From Paraphysomonas bandaiensis (lineage: Eukaryota; Chrysophyceae): DNA of 59,825 nucleotides. Below the pieces are notes generated by a model. The model ran no database searches. It was not told the DNA's origin and worked only from the letters and a program-made list of their open reading frames with translations. Positions 10,084 to 21,943 of the stretch are shown in pieces. The stretch's first letter is position 1, and each line of letters begins with the position of its first letter. Both the position numbers and the translations under genes were made by a program. The DNA lies in contig CBFFRP010000057.1 of NCBI GenBank assembly GCA_965644295.1, forward strand, positions 1 through 59,825, in the 5' to 3' direction.

Positions 10084-13000
10084 CTATTTTCCATATATAC
10101 TTTGTAGCAACGTCGTCAGCTCCCTATCGTTGGATGATGCTGTCGAACTTGAGGCAAAACTAACTGGTTTCACATAGCTTTGAGCATGAACATTCGGATT
10201 TACGTAAGCATCGTTTGTGCTCCTCGGATCTGAACTATGAGCATACTTGTCAGTGATGAAAGCGCGCTCTCTGGATCGTGCTGCACGGAGAATACATTTC
10301 GTACTCACAACGGAGCTGCCAAACGTATTAGGCCCAATAATTGGCTTTTTTGGAGGAGCGATTGTGCTTCGTTCCGATGGTAAAGAATTAATTAGCCTTC
10401 TTCTAGCACCCAGCTTTTCGACTCTCATATCCGGAATATTTTCAACTTCTAAGCTCGAAACGTCAACAGAAGTATCTTCCTCTTGCTTTTTGATATCAGT
10501 TGTAAGTAAAACTTGGAAATAATCTCCTTTCTGTTGAATCAACTTTACCATTTGAGGGTCAAGTTTAGGGAAAACACTTCTGTCTTTTCTCCGGAACTTA
10601 AACCCACCTGATCCAGCTATGGTGAAATGATGAGTCCTCTGCGTATGGTCAATGAACTTAAAGCTCTGTCTGGCGGAGAAACGACGAGATCGCATTTGTT
10701 GGGTCCATCTCGATATCTGCACGCGTTGTCTATGTCCCCGATACACTTTCTGCAGAAGAACTATCGCTTGTAATATTTTCTGATGTCTCTGGGGCTCTCG
10801 AGTTGCCAGCATCTCCATGTCATACTTTCTCAGATATCTTGATCGCTTCGCCAAGAATACAACATATCTCATAAAGTATATTATTATATTGCATGCCTTG
10901 TTTCTTCTGTTAATCGACTTCCGAAGTATGAGCATTTGTCTGCGATAGTTTCTTTTCGCCACCTTTGCTCGTAACTTAGCCAGGAATCGCCTCCCAACTC
11001 TTTGTAACATCAGCACAGAAGTCATCTTCTTCATGGCTCTTTTCTGTCTTTTGACGCGGGAACGAGTGATGGCACCGCGGATCAGGGCCTGAAGACGTAC
11101 AACAGCATCTAAGGCATTCATTCGCTTCGGACGAGTTGAGTTTAACTTTCCCTGGCGCAGAGTTTGATCTCTTACCACCACCAGAGCGTTTCCGATGCGA
11201 CGCATACGGCTTCTATCTTTGTCGACCTTATCTTCTATTTGATACCTCAGCTCGCAAGTGTTTATCCTGTATTGGCTATCCTCACCAGGAGAGATATCGG
11301 CGGTAGAAGTCAAGAACACACTGAAACAGTCCGCTGAATGTGGTGCGCGAGTGGGTCGAGTTGAATTAGCAGAAGAGGCTCTCCTTTTAAGAGATATTTC
11401 TTGAAAGTGTAGGTTATCTCTCATCTTGTTCCTCTCCTGACGAGCTTTCAGCATATACTGCTCGCACATGAGCTCAGCCTGCTTGTCTTCAGAATCAAAA
11501 TCGTCAAGTGTCTTTTTCAACTGCGTATCAGAAAGTATTTCGTCGCGCAACTGACGACACTCAGCACGCATCTGCTCTGTCTTCTGTGTCAGATGCTCCT
11601 CGTCACGAATAAGCAACTCACACTTGTGACACCTAATCAGCAATAGCGATCACTGCTGAGAACAGAATAAGAAGATTTTACTACACCTGGTGGCGAGTCC
11701 AGGAGCTACAGGAGGTACCAGATAAATAGATGGGAAGGCATCCACAAATCCCACAGCTGCTTCAACAGTCAGGGGATTGAGGTCAAAATTATCCCAAAAC
11801 GATCGTCCATCAGGGTCTTCATCTGTTCCCCAGGATGGCAGACAATTGTTTCTCAGTTCCTGCCACTCCTCGTCCACCTCACTGTATGTGCTACTGCTAG
11901 CTGCAAGACTCTCTTCAATCGAAGCCTCTCCACCACCTATGCTGCTTTCTGTGACACTCCGGCTACCTTCATCTTCATCCTGGGGTTCCTCTTGTATTTT
12001 ATTTCTTGGGGCCCTCATGCCCTCACAATCGTCAGAGACCACTTCCCCGCTACTTGCAGAGTTACTTGAAGATGGTGCATCATCTCCACTCACAGTTGTC
12101 AAGACGTCAGCAGATTTATTATTAGACAGCTGGACACGCATAAGGCTGCCTCTGCTTCTAGTTATCAAAGGAAGAGACTGCGACACAGCGAGATGTGGGT
12201 TGGAAACCGACTCTGCATCTGGATTAGTTACAATAGCGGTGGAGATACGGCGGGTGGTAATGTTATTAGCAGTCAAACTACGAAGATTCTCCAGCTGCGC
12301 CTGTATCCAGGCCTGTCTACGGCGGATCCATTCGCGCCGTTTCTCTTCCCGCTCCAGCCGCAGGGCATGAGGGTCGTGTCCATTTGGAGGGATCATATAC
12401 ATATTAGGTTCAAAACCCAGCCACATCCACATGGTTTGTGTCGTAAATATTGCTTGCGTGTCACTTGTCATTTTTAATAGATAATTCTGGTTCTCGTAAA
12501 ACACTGAGGGAATGCTCCTTACAGCAACATTCTTCTGGCAAGCACGACGCCACCTCTGAACGCTCTCCACAACATCCACACTAAGCGATCTATGATGAGC
12601 TATCGCAACAGCAAGCTCCTCCTGCTGCATAGCGATACGCATAAGCATCACCTGTACATCATCTGTTAATATCGACCGGTCAAACTGAAGACGATTAATA
12701 ATCACAGAGGCGTATTTCCAGTAGAGACTATCCAGACACTGAACAGTAGCGGCCAGACGACGCAGAGAGGACTCACGGAGGAGTATGTGTTTGATAAGGA
12801 CCATGTACTCCGACTGAACGCTACTGGATGAATTAAGGCCCTTCCAGCTACACACAGAGTGGTTCTTTACTTCAAAGGGAATGGGCTGGATGGGGGGTCT
12901 CTGTATGAGAGGGATAAGCGGACTATCTCATAACATACAGTACATATGTGTGTATATATGTGTATAGCATGTGCGTATGTGTATGTGCAGGTGATAGTAA

Positions 13001-13333
13001 TGATAATATACATGAAAGTACAGTACGTACAGCGGCTCTTCTCTCAGCTGTTCTCTTCAGTCTCGCCTCTACTTCATGAGCCTTCGCTAGCTCTGGAAAA
13101 CGATGTTTAAGGGACACTCCAGCTTTAGACACCCATTCATTGGAGGGCTTACACTTCATGATCTCCTTCAACTGATCGGAAGTTAACTTCACTTCTAAAC
13201 GAACTTTCTTATTTTCTTCTTCCGCATCTTCAAGGGACACCGCACTTCCTGAATCAAAAAAAAACTTGCGGTGTGTAGTGCCTAGAGGAGTCTGAGAGAT
13301 AGATAGAGATGAGGGGGGGTCCGTCTGATCCAT
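10084..13333 (-). CDS. large IQ-motif coiled-coil protein, 3 exons, 1021 aa
   Basis: Exons are 13333-13031, 12900-11687 and 11632-10084. Introns are GTACGT...ACAG (phase 0) and GTGTAG...TTAG (phase 2); joining them gives exactly 1022 codons. Exon 1 is charged and helical (KLTSDQLKEIMKCKPSNEW). Exon 2 has long helices, a WMWLGFEPNMYMIPPNGHDP motif and an acidic Ser-rich linker. The second junction creates RCHKCELLIRDEEHL, a CxxC pair that might start a small zinc-binding or coiled-coil segment. IQ-type calmodulin-binding repeats lie at about residues 683-702 (VVRLQALIRGAITRSRVKR), 712-730 (LMLQRVGRRFLAKLRAK) and 795-810 (IVLLQKVYRGHRQRV). I infer a calmodulin-regulated cytoskeletal or ciliary protein but cannot name an orthologue. 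It faces the PH-Costars gene across a giant TATG array. Confidence 0.8.
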
Positions 13334-13450
13334 CGTTACTGCACCCTACAAGAGGGAAGGTGGATCAATTGTAGAATATGGTCCCTGATGATGGAATGTG
13401 GCAGTGTGGGCTGCAGAAGAAGGCTGGCTCGTATACGTTACTCTCCTCTG

Positions 13451-13451
<1 letters not shown>

Positions 13452-13482
<31 letters not shown>

Positions 13483-13698
13483 TGTATGTATGTATGTATG
13501 TATGTATGTATGTATGTATGTATGTATGTATGTATGTATGTATGTATGTATGTATGTATGTATGTATGTATGTATGTATGTATGTATGTATGTATGTATG
13601 TATGTATGTATGTATGTATGTATGTATGTATGTATGTATGTATGTATGTATGTATGTATGTATGTATGTATGTATGTATGTATGTATGTATGTATGTA

Positions 13699-13734
<36 letters not shown>

Positions 13735-14186
13735 TGTATGTATGTATGTATGTATGTATGTATGTATGTATGTATGTATGTATGTATGTATGTATGTATG
13801 TATGTATGTATGTATATATATATGTATGTATGTATGTATGTGTATGTATGTATGTAGGTATGTATGTATGTATGTATGTATGTATGTATGTATGTATGTA
13901 TGTATGTATGTATGTATGTATGTATGTATGTATGTATGTATGTATGTATGTATGTATGTATGTATGTATGTATGTATGTATGTATGTATGTATGTATATA
14001 TATATGTATGTATGTATGTATGTGTATGTATGTATGTAGGTATGTATGTATGTATGTATGTATGTATGTATGTATGTATGTATGTATGTATGTATGTATG
14101 TATGTATGTATGTATGTATGTATGTATGTATGTATGTATGTATGTATGTATGTATGTATGTATGTATGTATATATATATGTATATG
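13452..14186 (+). repeat. (TATG)n microsatellite, about 735 bp
   Basis: An almost unbroken TATG array with four TATATATA interruptions (near 13697, 13814, 13996, 14168). The block TGTATATATATATG followed by TATG units, TGTATG and TAGG recurs at 13814-13860 and 13996-14042, giving a higher-order period of about 182 bp. It reads MYVC in all forward frames, but this is an artefact. It lies inside the divergent promoter between the IQ gene and the PH-Costars gene. Confidence 0.98.
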
Positions 14187-14443
14187 TTTAGAGTAACACC
14201 ACGCAGAATACGGTTATACTGCTGTGTATTCCATACTTGTGTCTGTTTCGGACTGTTGTATAGGAATACAGAGTTCTACAGTGTGTATAACAACCTATCT
14301 GCCGTAGGAATTCCTAGCATATACATGTACATCTATATACACTGCACGGCAGTAGGCTCCTCGTAGATCCTCACATGGGCTCTGTGTGTATGTATGTGAC
14401 TCCATCACATCACATCACAACTATACTAACAACAAACCACTCA

Positions 14444-16826
14444 ATGGAACGCTTAAAGAAACTCGGTGGTACATTACGCGATCGTCTGGGCAGTTCTCCT
14501 AATGCCTCATCCCAGTCCTTCTCCGATAGGGCGTGTATAATCGAGGGGTGGCTCATGAAGAGGGCTGTTAAGAGCGCTAAGAAATGGGACCTCCGTTACT
14601 TTATCCTATACGACAATGCTCTCGTCTATTACGTAGATGAGGAGTCAACCTCTCCGCGTGGTGTGATGGCGCTCACAGAGGACTATTATGTATCGGACTC
14701 TGCCCTTATGAAGTTCGGCTTTCAGGTCTCTAATTTGGACGGGACGTCGTATATTTTTGCTGCAGATACGCTAGAAGAGAAGTTATATTGGGTGCACAAT
14801 ATAGCATGTGCTATTCGTCAGTTGACAATGAGTCGCATGCCGCCAGGTACATATACCCCGCTTCAATCACCACTTTCTAATTGTACTAGACTGTGACTCA
14901 GTTGCATGTAATTTATCGATTAGTCTTATTGCGCAATTTGTATTTTTAGGTTCCGAAGTGGATGAGCGAGACACAGCAGTGTATGCGGATTTAGATGAAA
15001 TGGTTGAAGAATACAGTACCATCAGGGCCTCCACCCTTCGTGCTAGTATTGCAGATAAACCAGATGTGTCACAGTTCATGCAGCCACCACCAGGAATACT
15101 GCTCAACCGAAATGGCAAAGATTCTAGGTCGAGGTCACCAAATTCTGCTCCTAAGCCTAACCCTAATGCGTTGTCATTTCTTCCAATGCGGGAAACAATG
15201 ACACCACTTCCAGGTACATAGTGCTATCCTGACGTAATATACAGAACGTGCTCGTAGTGTGTGATTATTTAGTAGCTATATTATTGTCATCAGGTAGCAT
15301 ATCTCTTAGTCAGCTTTATATGCCCCTAAATACTGCCCACTATTGATCATACCACTGTAGATATGTCGAAGCTTCTAGCTACGTATCAGTCCAAGGCAGC
15401 AGGAACAACCAGTTCTCAAAGCCGTATATCGTCGAAGCGAGGAAGCACCAAACGTGGCAAAATGTCAGCAGAGGAGGCCTTCAATGCAGCAATGGCTGGA
15501 ACAGGCAACGTTCCAGAGAAGCAGCCACAATCACTGTCTACAGCGTCTAAATGTCCTGGTAGCAGTATTGAAGTAGATGATGGTATTCATGTCGTTTCGC
15601 CTGCTGTGATGTCCAATTCAGCACTTCGTAATGTAGAAGCTAGTGAATGCATACCAAAAGTTTTACCAACAGAAGAACCAGCTGGCAACAGTCCGTCGTC
15701 ACCTGTCGTGATGCCGAAAGTGTTACCACCAGAAGAGCCAGCAGATAACAGTCCGTCGTCTCCTGTCGTGACATATGATAGCGGGGATGTGAATTACGAC
15801 CCATACATATCCAATACTGCGGCATCGAATCTCAAGTCTCAGGTAAATCCTATGGCTGCGAATCGGCGTGGTTTTAGTAAATCTCCTGAGGCGTCGCATT
15901 CTGAGCATATTTCTGAGTCTGAGCTCATAGAAAGTGACTTACAGAGAGATAGAAAGTGCACTTCTGATAATGCTAGATTGTCTGGTGAAATAGAGGATGG
16001 TGCTGAACTGACTATGAGCATAGACCACACCCATCCTGTAAAAGATATATCACAACAATCAATAACAGTGGAAAGTCTTCCACGCAGCGATGAGACCCGA
16101 GCCTCCACCTTGCCAGATGTACCTAGTTCCTCGGAAGTTCTGAACGGTGTTCACTGCACCGGGGTTAGTGATTCTCAATATGCTTGTGAGGAACCCGGTA
16201 TGTCTAAAAATGTACATTGTCCAACTCAACAGCATGTGTTGTCATCGCCTACCGAAGAGTCTTCAGACACGACTACAAATGACAGTTGTGTTGTGGCGAA
16301 GGATAGCACCGACAGTGCTGTGAGTGGAAGCAACCAGAGTTCAAGTGTAGTACAACGAATGGCAAACTTGTGGCAGAAAGAAGCGAACCGTCATTTAGAT
16401 AAGCAAGCAGCTAATCCATTTAGTTCTAGTCACAAAACAGCCAGTGCAGCACCTGTGCGCCGGGGTGACAATGAGTACGGAAAACCTGTACCTGGCAGTG
16501 CAACAGCCGAAAGAGCAGCAAGCGCGAATGCGTGGGTTGTGAAGGAGATTGAGAAACTGGTGGGTGTTATAGAACGTATAGGTGTGAAAAAAGACGATGG
16601 TTCTGTGGTTGTATGTTTTGGACCATTGTTTTATGCCTATCAAGATATATCCGATACTCTGGTGGGTATTATGATGAGAGCTAAAAAGAGGAATGTTATT
16701 AGCTATCCAGGTAGGGAAAATGTTTGCTGTTTTTTTATTTCTCAAGGTTTGAATTTAGGCGATATGCTTTTTCAAGGGTGTCATGATAAAGTCGAAATTG
16801 TCCTAAACCCTGCACGTGACTCGTGA
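14444..16826 (+). CDS. PH-domain / Costars-domain protein, 4 exons, 694 aa
   Basis: Exons are 14444-14846, 14950-15213, 15361-16710 and 16759-16826, all phase 1 junctions with GT-AG ends; the total is 695 codons. Residues about 33-127 form a PH domain (IEGWLMKRAVKSAKKWDLRY at the start, closing Trp in LYWVHNIACAI). A long Ser/Thr/Pro-rich disordered middle contains two tandem PTEEPA / PPEEPA segments. The last 84 residues are a Costars domain (VVKEIEKLVGVIERIGVKKD, FGPLFYAYQDISDTLVGIM, KKRNVISYPG, then DMLFQGCHDKVEIVL). Costars is the actin-linked C-terminal fold of ABRA/STARS. The 48-bp last intron splits SYPG from the LFQGCHDKV part and has no stop, so without splicing the domain carries a 16-residue insert. 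I infer a phosphoinositide-recruited actin regulator. Confidence 0.88.
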
Positions 16827-17038
16827 TGAATATGAATTTGTATCTATAGGTGTGTTTCAATTGTACAAGGTGCTATTAGATATATATTGAGAATTATGCA
16901 CTTCACTTTCTTCAAAGTGTACCGTAAATAGCTACACTACACATTATACACAACACATGTGCTGAGTACATACTTAATAGTAAGTCATAATGAAGTGCTC
17001 TGACTAGTTTTGCAAATACTTTTGTGACGACTTATATT

Positions 17039-18445
17039 GAAAGTCTTATTATTAGCAATACGCGTTAAAAATCTGCACCAGCTTAGTAGCTAGACGAAAA
17101 CTAGTCAAGCTAGATAAACGTCTACCTGTAACTAACTAGTGCAAACTCTATTATCCTGTTAGTTAACGCTACGGGAATTGCTAGTGCGTCGCCGCAAGTA
17201 CTAAGGTTCGACCATTCTCACTATATCCATAGATGTGTATGTAGGATACGTTGTACAGCGTACAACGTACACCATGACAAGTGAAAGCAGTGATCTAAGT
17301 CTATAAGTCTACTACTACCACATACCACACTATAACGCTTAAGACTACACATACATTTTGTGCAATTTGCACCTGGGACTGCCTTGTGTGCCTCACGGCA
17401 ACCAGGGGAAGCGGCAATATTTACTTAGAAAATCGATGCCATCAACTGAATTTCGTCTATATATCATATACCCGATTCTATCTAGGAGGTTATATCGTCC
17501 CGCGCTCAATATTTTTAATTTAGGGCAAAATTGACAAGGGACAATTCAATACAACCCTCAACATATAGTCAGACTCGCACCTTTTCGTGTGTTCTGGGGA
17601 ATAAGTACCGGAGAGATTTCTCCGGGAAAATGACGTGAGCCGTATATATAGTCAACAGATATTGTTTTGCCCACTCATAGCTAAATGCTTGTGTGGTACA
17701 AGGGGCGCTTTATAGGAGTCGCTTGTGTAGATGCCTTTGGGCCTAAACGAATGAACAGACATCCGGAAATGGGCCCACCTGAAGGGTAATGGGCTGCCTG
17801 CTGTTGAAGTCAAACATCCGGGATGTTCACCTTAAGGACTCTAAAATCCTGAAGTCAGCAGATGTCAGGTATATCAACATTATGCTTTGAGTTATAGAGC
17901 GAAAAAAGTCGATGCACCTTGGCGCTTGTTACCAGGCCCTTGTATGTCCTTCCAATACATGGGAACGTCTGTATCAGCGTTGCGCAAAAGTATCTATCCT
18001 ACTTAATATGCTGTTGTTTCTGAAAGCTAATCGACAGTTGTGACCGGGTACTAGCATATTTCAATTAATTCTGTGGATGAATATGGTGATATTGACGTCA
18101 CCAATGAAGGCGAGGTGAAATTTTATTTGCTATTAGCAGTAGTTGGTTTGGTTGTCATGAATGTGATCTTAATGACTAATACTAATAATGGAATCTACGA
18201 ATGTGTTTACTTACTGATTTGTCATACTAATATATTGCAATATATTGTAATTGTATTGTTGGGCCTGTTTAAAATCTTCATCAATAGTATTGATGGAACG
18301 CTCTCTAATAATAGTATTGCAATATATTGTTTCCTAGCCCTGGTGTTTGCTATGACGCACAAGAAGCTTTCGTAGCGATAAATAGTAGGATATCAGAGCC
18401 AAGCACTGACTCTTAAAAACGCCTATTGCTAACAATAAGACATTC
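17039..18445 (-). mobile_element. dispersed element copy 2 (about 1.41 kb, inverted)
   Basis: The ends are GAAAGTCTTATTATTAGCAA at 17039 and its inverse AACAATAAGACATTC ending at 18445. The right 850 bp, read in reverse, match the left arm of copies 1 and 3 (type A arm: CACGAAAAG, GTGGGCAAAACAATATCTG, CAAAGGCATCTACAC, GATATCCTACTATT). The left 140 bp match the right arm of copy 3 (type B arm: GCTAGATGAAAACTAGTC-like). The element therefore has an A end and a B end sharing only about 20 bp. A 100-codon frame at 18073-18375 is hydrophobic and unconvincing as a gene. No transposase is seen. Confidence 0.7.
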
Positions 18446-18721
18446 TCTACATTCACTACTACGACGATATTCCCTATCAAGATTAGACATTAGGATGGTT
18501 AAAATTTAAATAGCTGAACGTCTAACTCACTAAATAATCAATTAGTAAATACGCATAGTCAACAATTCTTATCATCCACTGCCATTCGCTAAATTTATAT
18601 TCTCACTAAGACGAAATGGGAATACAAAACTTATATATGGCACTTAACGAATACTTTAATAATTATTTTACTACACACGAATATTATCGATGTCATTGTG
18701 CACCCTGTGAGTAACGCCAAG

Positions 18722-20013
18722 TCAGTATAACGTAACGCGTAATATGAGCACGATAATTACTATTCCCGCCACCACAACCAGGGGCAGGTTTTGCTTAATT
18801 AAAGCCTGCAGACACAAAGTAAGCTCATGTTAACCGAAATTTGAATAATGCAGGGCATCAAAATGGTATATATCATACCACTGTCGATAGTTTCTTGGCT
18901 CCCCATCTGTAATTTTTGCTATCCTCTACTAACGATTTGGACATCTGAGACGTATCTACAAAAACAGCACAATTTACTATCCGACTTCAAAGCATGCTGT
19001 CAGATACATGCGCTCTCTATTCTGACACACAGCAACACAGAAGGGCCACAAATATTGACATTCTATGCATATGCCAGCACAAACGGCACTTTCACTCTCA
19101 CCATCCAGTTTGTCTCCTCTGCCTAGAACATCATCAATGGTCTTTCTCATGATATTGTGAATACTCTGGAGGTCATCGTTGAGCTTTTTCATATTTACCG
19201 AAGAATTGGGATCTAAATACTCTCGACGCTTCCTTTGAATTACGCGATCTGAAATATGAAAATCACATTACATCACGGTGACAATCTGGACTTCATATGG
19301 AGCAACTTAGCAAATGGTTGGCATACCGAATTTTATAAAAGCGTACTGTCTCCCTACAGTCTCCACCTTTCTAAGCCAACTGTGGAAAATAAATTAAAAT
19401 GCTTTAGGTTTTGAATACTAGTAGTAGTGATATGTATAAATGCATGTTTTAACAAAGCTACGATAACCAGTGAATGTTTGAATAAAATAATAGAAAGTAT
19501 GATAAAATAAGCACGATCAATATCTTACTCTTCTCCGTACTCTTCCTTAAGATCAGGTTCGAAATCTTTACATATTTCTTGTAGAAATAAAAATGCTAGC
19601 CGTTTGGGATATGACTTATCGGTGAGCGTGAGATAGCAAATCCCATCGCTGATCATGTAACTGCAGAGAATAAGAGTAAGGGGAGACATGTATAAGATAA
19701 ACAGAGGGTCCCAATGACGTACTGAAATATAAAGGGGTCTGAATCAATACTCATCTTAGCTGCTGATCGAGGACTCAGTCTCTTGAGGATATGCTTCGCC
19801 TGCATCACTGTCACCACAGGCACACTAAGAGCGTATGAATCACCTGATTTCTGTATAACCCCATCTGCTGTGAGGGTGTTGATGAGCCGTGCTCCATAGA
19901 TGCGACCTGTGTATGTATGTATGTCACGTGGATGGATGGATGTGTACATCATGAGACCACACCAGCATAAGGCCGTCCTTCTCACGGGCGATATACACAC
20001 TCTCTATTGGCAT
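18722..20013 (-). CDS. SEC22: SEC22-type longin R-SNARE, 7 exons, 231 aa
   Basis: Exons are 20013-19986, 19906-19723, 19660-19529, 19370-19327, 19248-19102, 18955-18879 and 18805-18722. All introns are GT-AG and the phases agree, giving 232 codons (SEC22 is usually about 215 residues). The longin domain shows FIFHYMISDGICYLTLTDK, YPKRLAFLFLQEICKDF and GRQYAFIKFDRVIQ. The SNARE motif starts at MKKLNDDLQSIHNIMRKTID with the zero-layer Arg at R173 (VLGRGDKLDD). A C-terminal transmembrane anchor covers residues about 212-227 (LPLVVVAGIVIIVLILRV). SEC22 is the R-SNARE of ER-Golgi vesicle fusion in both directions. The first 28-nt exon (MPIESVYIA) is the least certain part. An alternative reading of its intron (REKDGLMLVW) also resembles a longin start, but its phase does not fit exon 2. 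Divergent from the next gene. Confidence 0.9.
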
Positions 20014-20738
20014 AGACACCTCAGATATACGCAGTGTAGTGGAGTAGTGTCTTCTTCACATGTCTGTGATGCCTGCCGTATGATGTCATGCTATGATCAC
20101 ACTCTCCTGTGAGCTCAGATCATATCCATCTACCGACACACAGGAGAGTACTGCTGTACTGTACATGTACATACGCACAGATCTTACCGTGTACTGCTGT
20201 GTCCATACCAGCCATGATATACAGCAGTACGTCTATATGTATCTCCGCACTACGAACACAGTGTGCAGGATATCCCACTGCATACTCCCACTGGACAACT
20301 ACGTAAAATACACGCAGTCCTACAAGTGCGTGTGCTGCAAGTACGACCCAGCAGTGCATGCGTCAACTACACCACTGGACTGCAGCCCCAGCAAATACAG
20401 CATACCGTATACCGATGTATTCCTGTAGCTAACTGCTCCAGAAACATACGTATATAGATGCATACAGCTGTACAGAGCAGACACATAGAGCTGTAACACC
20501 CCCCATATACACACACACAGAGAGAGAGAGAGAGCTGTGAGTGTCTTCCAGTGATTCAGTTCAGTGCAACGAAGAACTGAAGAACATTCTTATTATTACC
20601 TCGAAACGCTTACTGTCGTTAGTCCCTTGATATTCCTCTGTCTCTAGGCATCATTCACGGACATGAGTGTGTGTCGAAGTGTGAGTGCGTTGTGTCTGGT
20701 GCTCAAGTAGCAGTTAGCATTAACAGTGTCACCAAACA
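20014..20738. promoter_or_regulatory. divergent promoter, SEC22 / PP1-motif gene
   Basis: A 725-bp gene-free region. The SEC22-proximal half is dense in TACTGCTGTACTGTACATGT, ATACAGCAGTACG and related words (20145-20235), with an (AG)n run at 20519-20532. Open frames here are by-products of the simple sequence. Confidence 0.45.
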
Positions 20739-21943
20739 ATGCAACGCCGTCGGACCGGAGACCCGTATAAGGTCGCAACTAAGAATGAACTTCACAAGAA
20801 AATGAATTCTATGCTTAAGGCGTGCAATGAGGCCGGTAGAAAGAAACAAACTCCGGAGAAAGAGAACTCCAGAGCTATAACCGATAGCCGTTTTGTGAGA
20901 CCGGATCCATTGCGAGCACAGGCAACACAAAATGTAACGCCCCAATTCCTTTCCGTTCGAAGTGGACATAACCGCTCAGCCTCCCCGTTGCTGCGAGAAG
21001 GGTCTCCTTCCGGAGGCTCTTCAAAAATAAAGAAACGTGGAAATGGAGTTGATTCCCTACAAAACTGCTATGGTAGGGCGTCGCCGCGAAGCACAACATC
21101 GTCCCCAGTCACTACCCCTTCTCCGAGAAATATTTATACTCCCCCATTAACTCCTAAAAGTATTCTGTCCAAGCCATCCACCCCCAAGAGTGGTACCGGA
21201 AAGAGAGTTACGTTCAACGCTGTTCTAGTCTCCACTGAGCCGGCGCAAGCTCAGAGCCATGTGGAGATCGAAACTACCAGTTCCCCTACAGCACTTCCAT
21301 CTGTTGAGAAAAAGCCTCCTACGAAGTCGAAGAAACCACCGTTGTTTCAGCCCCCCAATCGTCCCACACGCCCGTCATTGTCGGAGCAGCTCTCTGCCAT
21401 TGCTGATAAAGCGAATGATATTACAGTTGACATTAAATTAAAAGCAGGTTTGGATCACAGTAACCCCAGGGGTGAAGATACCCCACTTCTATCATTTCCA
21501 GCGAAAAATTTTACCGTTGGTACACTACAATGCCGGTAAGTGTGGAATGTTCTGCGTGAGTGTATACGATATATTTATCGCCGTATGAATTCCATATGTA
21601 CTAGTATGGGTGTAATAATATATTTTTGCATAGGTATCCGGCGCCTGCAATTTTCTTTCGTGACCGTCTGGAATATACCTTTCACCACCCGTTTCAGGCA
21701 TCAGAGATAAGACTGATTATATATTACAAAGACATGCAAAGTCTGGCGTTATCCCCTAACCCTCAGCCGGGGAAGATGTACTTCCGCGTCCCGAGACGAC
21801 TAGTTCATTTCGCCTCTGATTATGACCCGGCGAAACATTTTGTTGTTTTGTACCTCTCCTCTTCTCTGTCACTGCAGTCGATACGGAGCGAAGTTATGCC
21901 TGTTATTGCGGCAGCAACTTGCGGTTCATCTTTAAGGCTGTAA
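20739..21943 (+). CDS. unknown protein with PP1-docking motif, 2 exons, 368 aa
   Basis: Exons are 20739-21535 and 21634-21943; the 98-bp GTAAGT...ATAG intron is phase 2. The N-terminal two thirds are basic, Ser/Pro-rich and disordered, with many S/T-P sites (residues about 110-150: SPVTTPSPR, TPPLTPKS, KPSTPKS) typical of cyclin-dependent kinase substrates. A canonical RVxF-type docking motif, KRVTF, lies at residues 155-159. The C-terminal 105 residues are folded (FFRDRLEYTFHHPF, IRLIIYYKDMQSL, PGKMYFRVPRRLV, HFVVLYLSSSL), a beta-rich pattern recalling PH-like domains but not assignable by eye. I infer a phospho-regulated PP1-binding protein; the family is unknown. The ATG is preceded by CACCAAACA, a good context. 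Confidence 0.75.

Noticed and set aside
13378-14366. Long MYVC-repeat open frames in three forward frames
   Set aside because: They are translations of the (TATG)n microsatellite; every frame is open because the unit has no stop.
18073-18375. 100-codon hydrophobic ORF as a transposase or membrane protein
   Set aside because: It lies in the shared arm region of the element, is of AT-driven composition, and shows no motif or conservation in the other copies.
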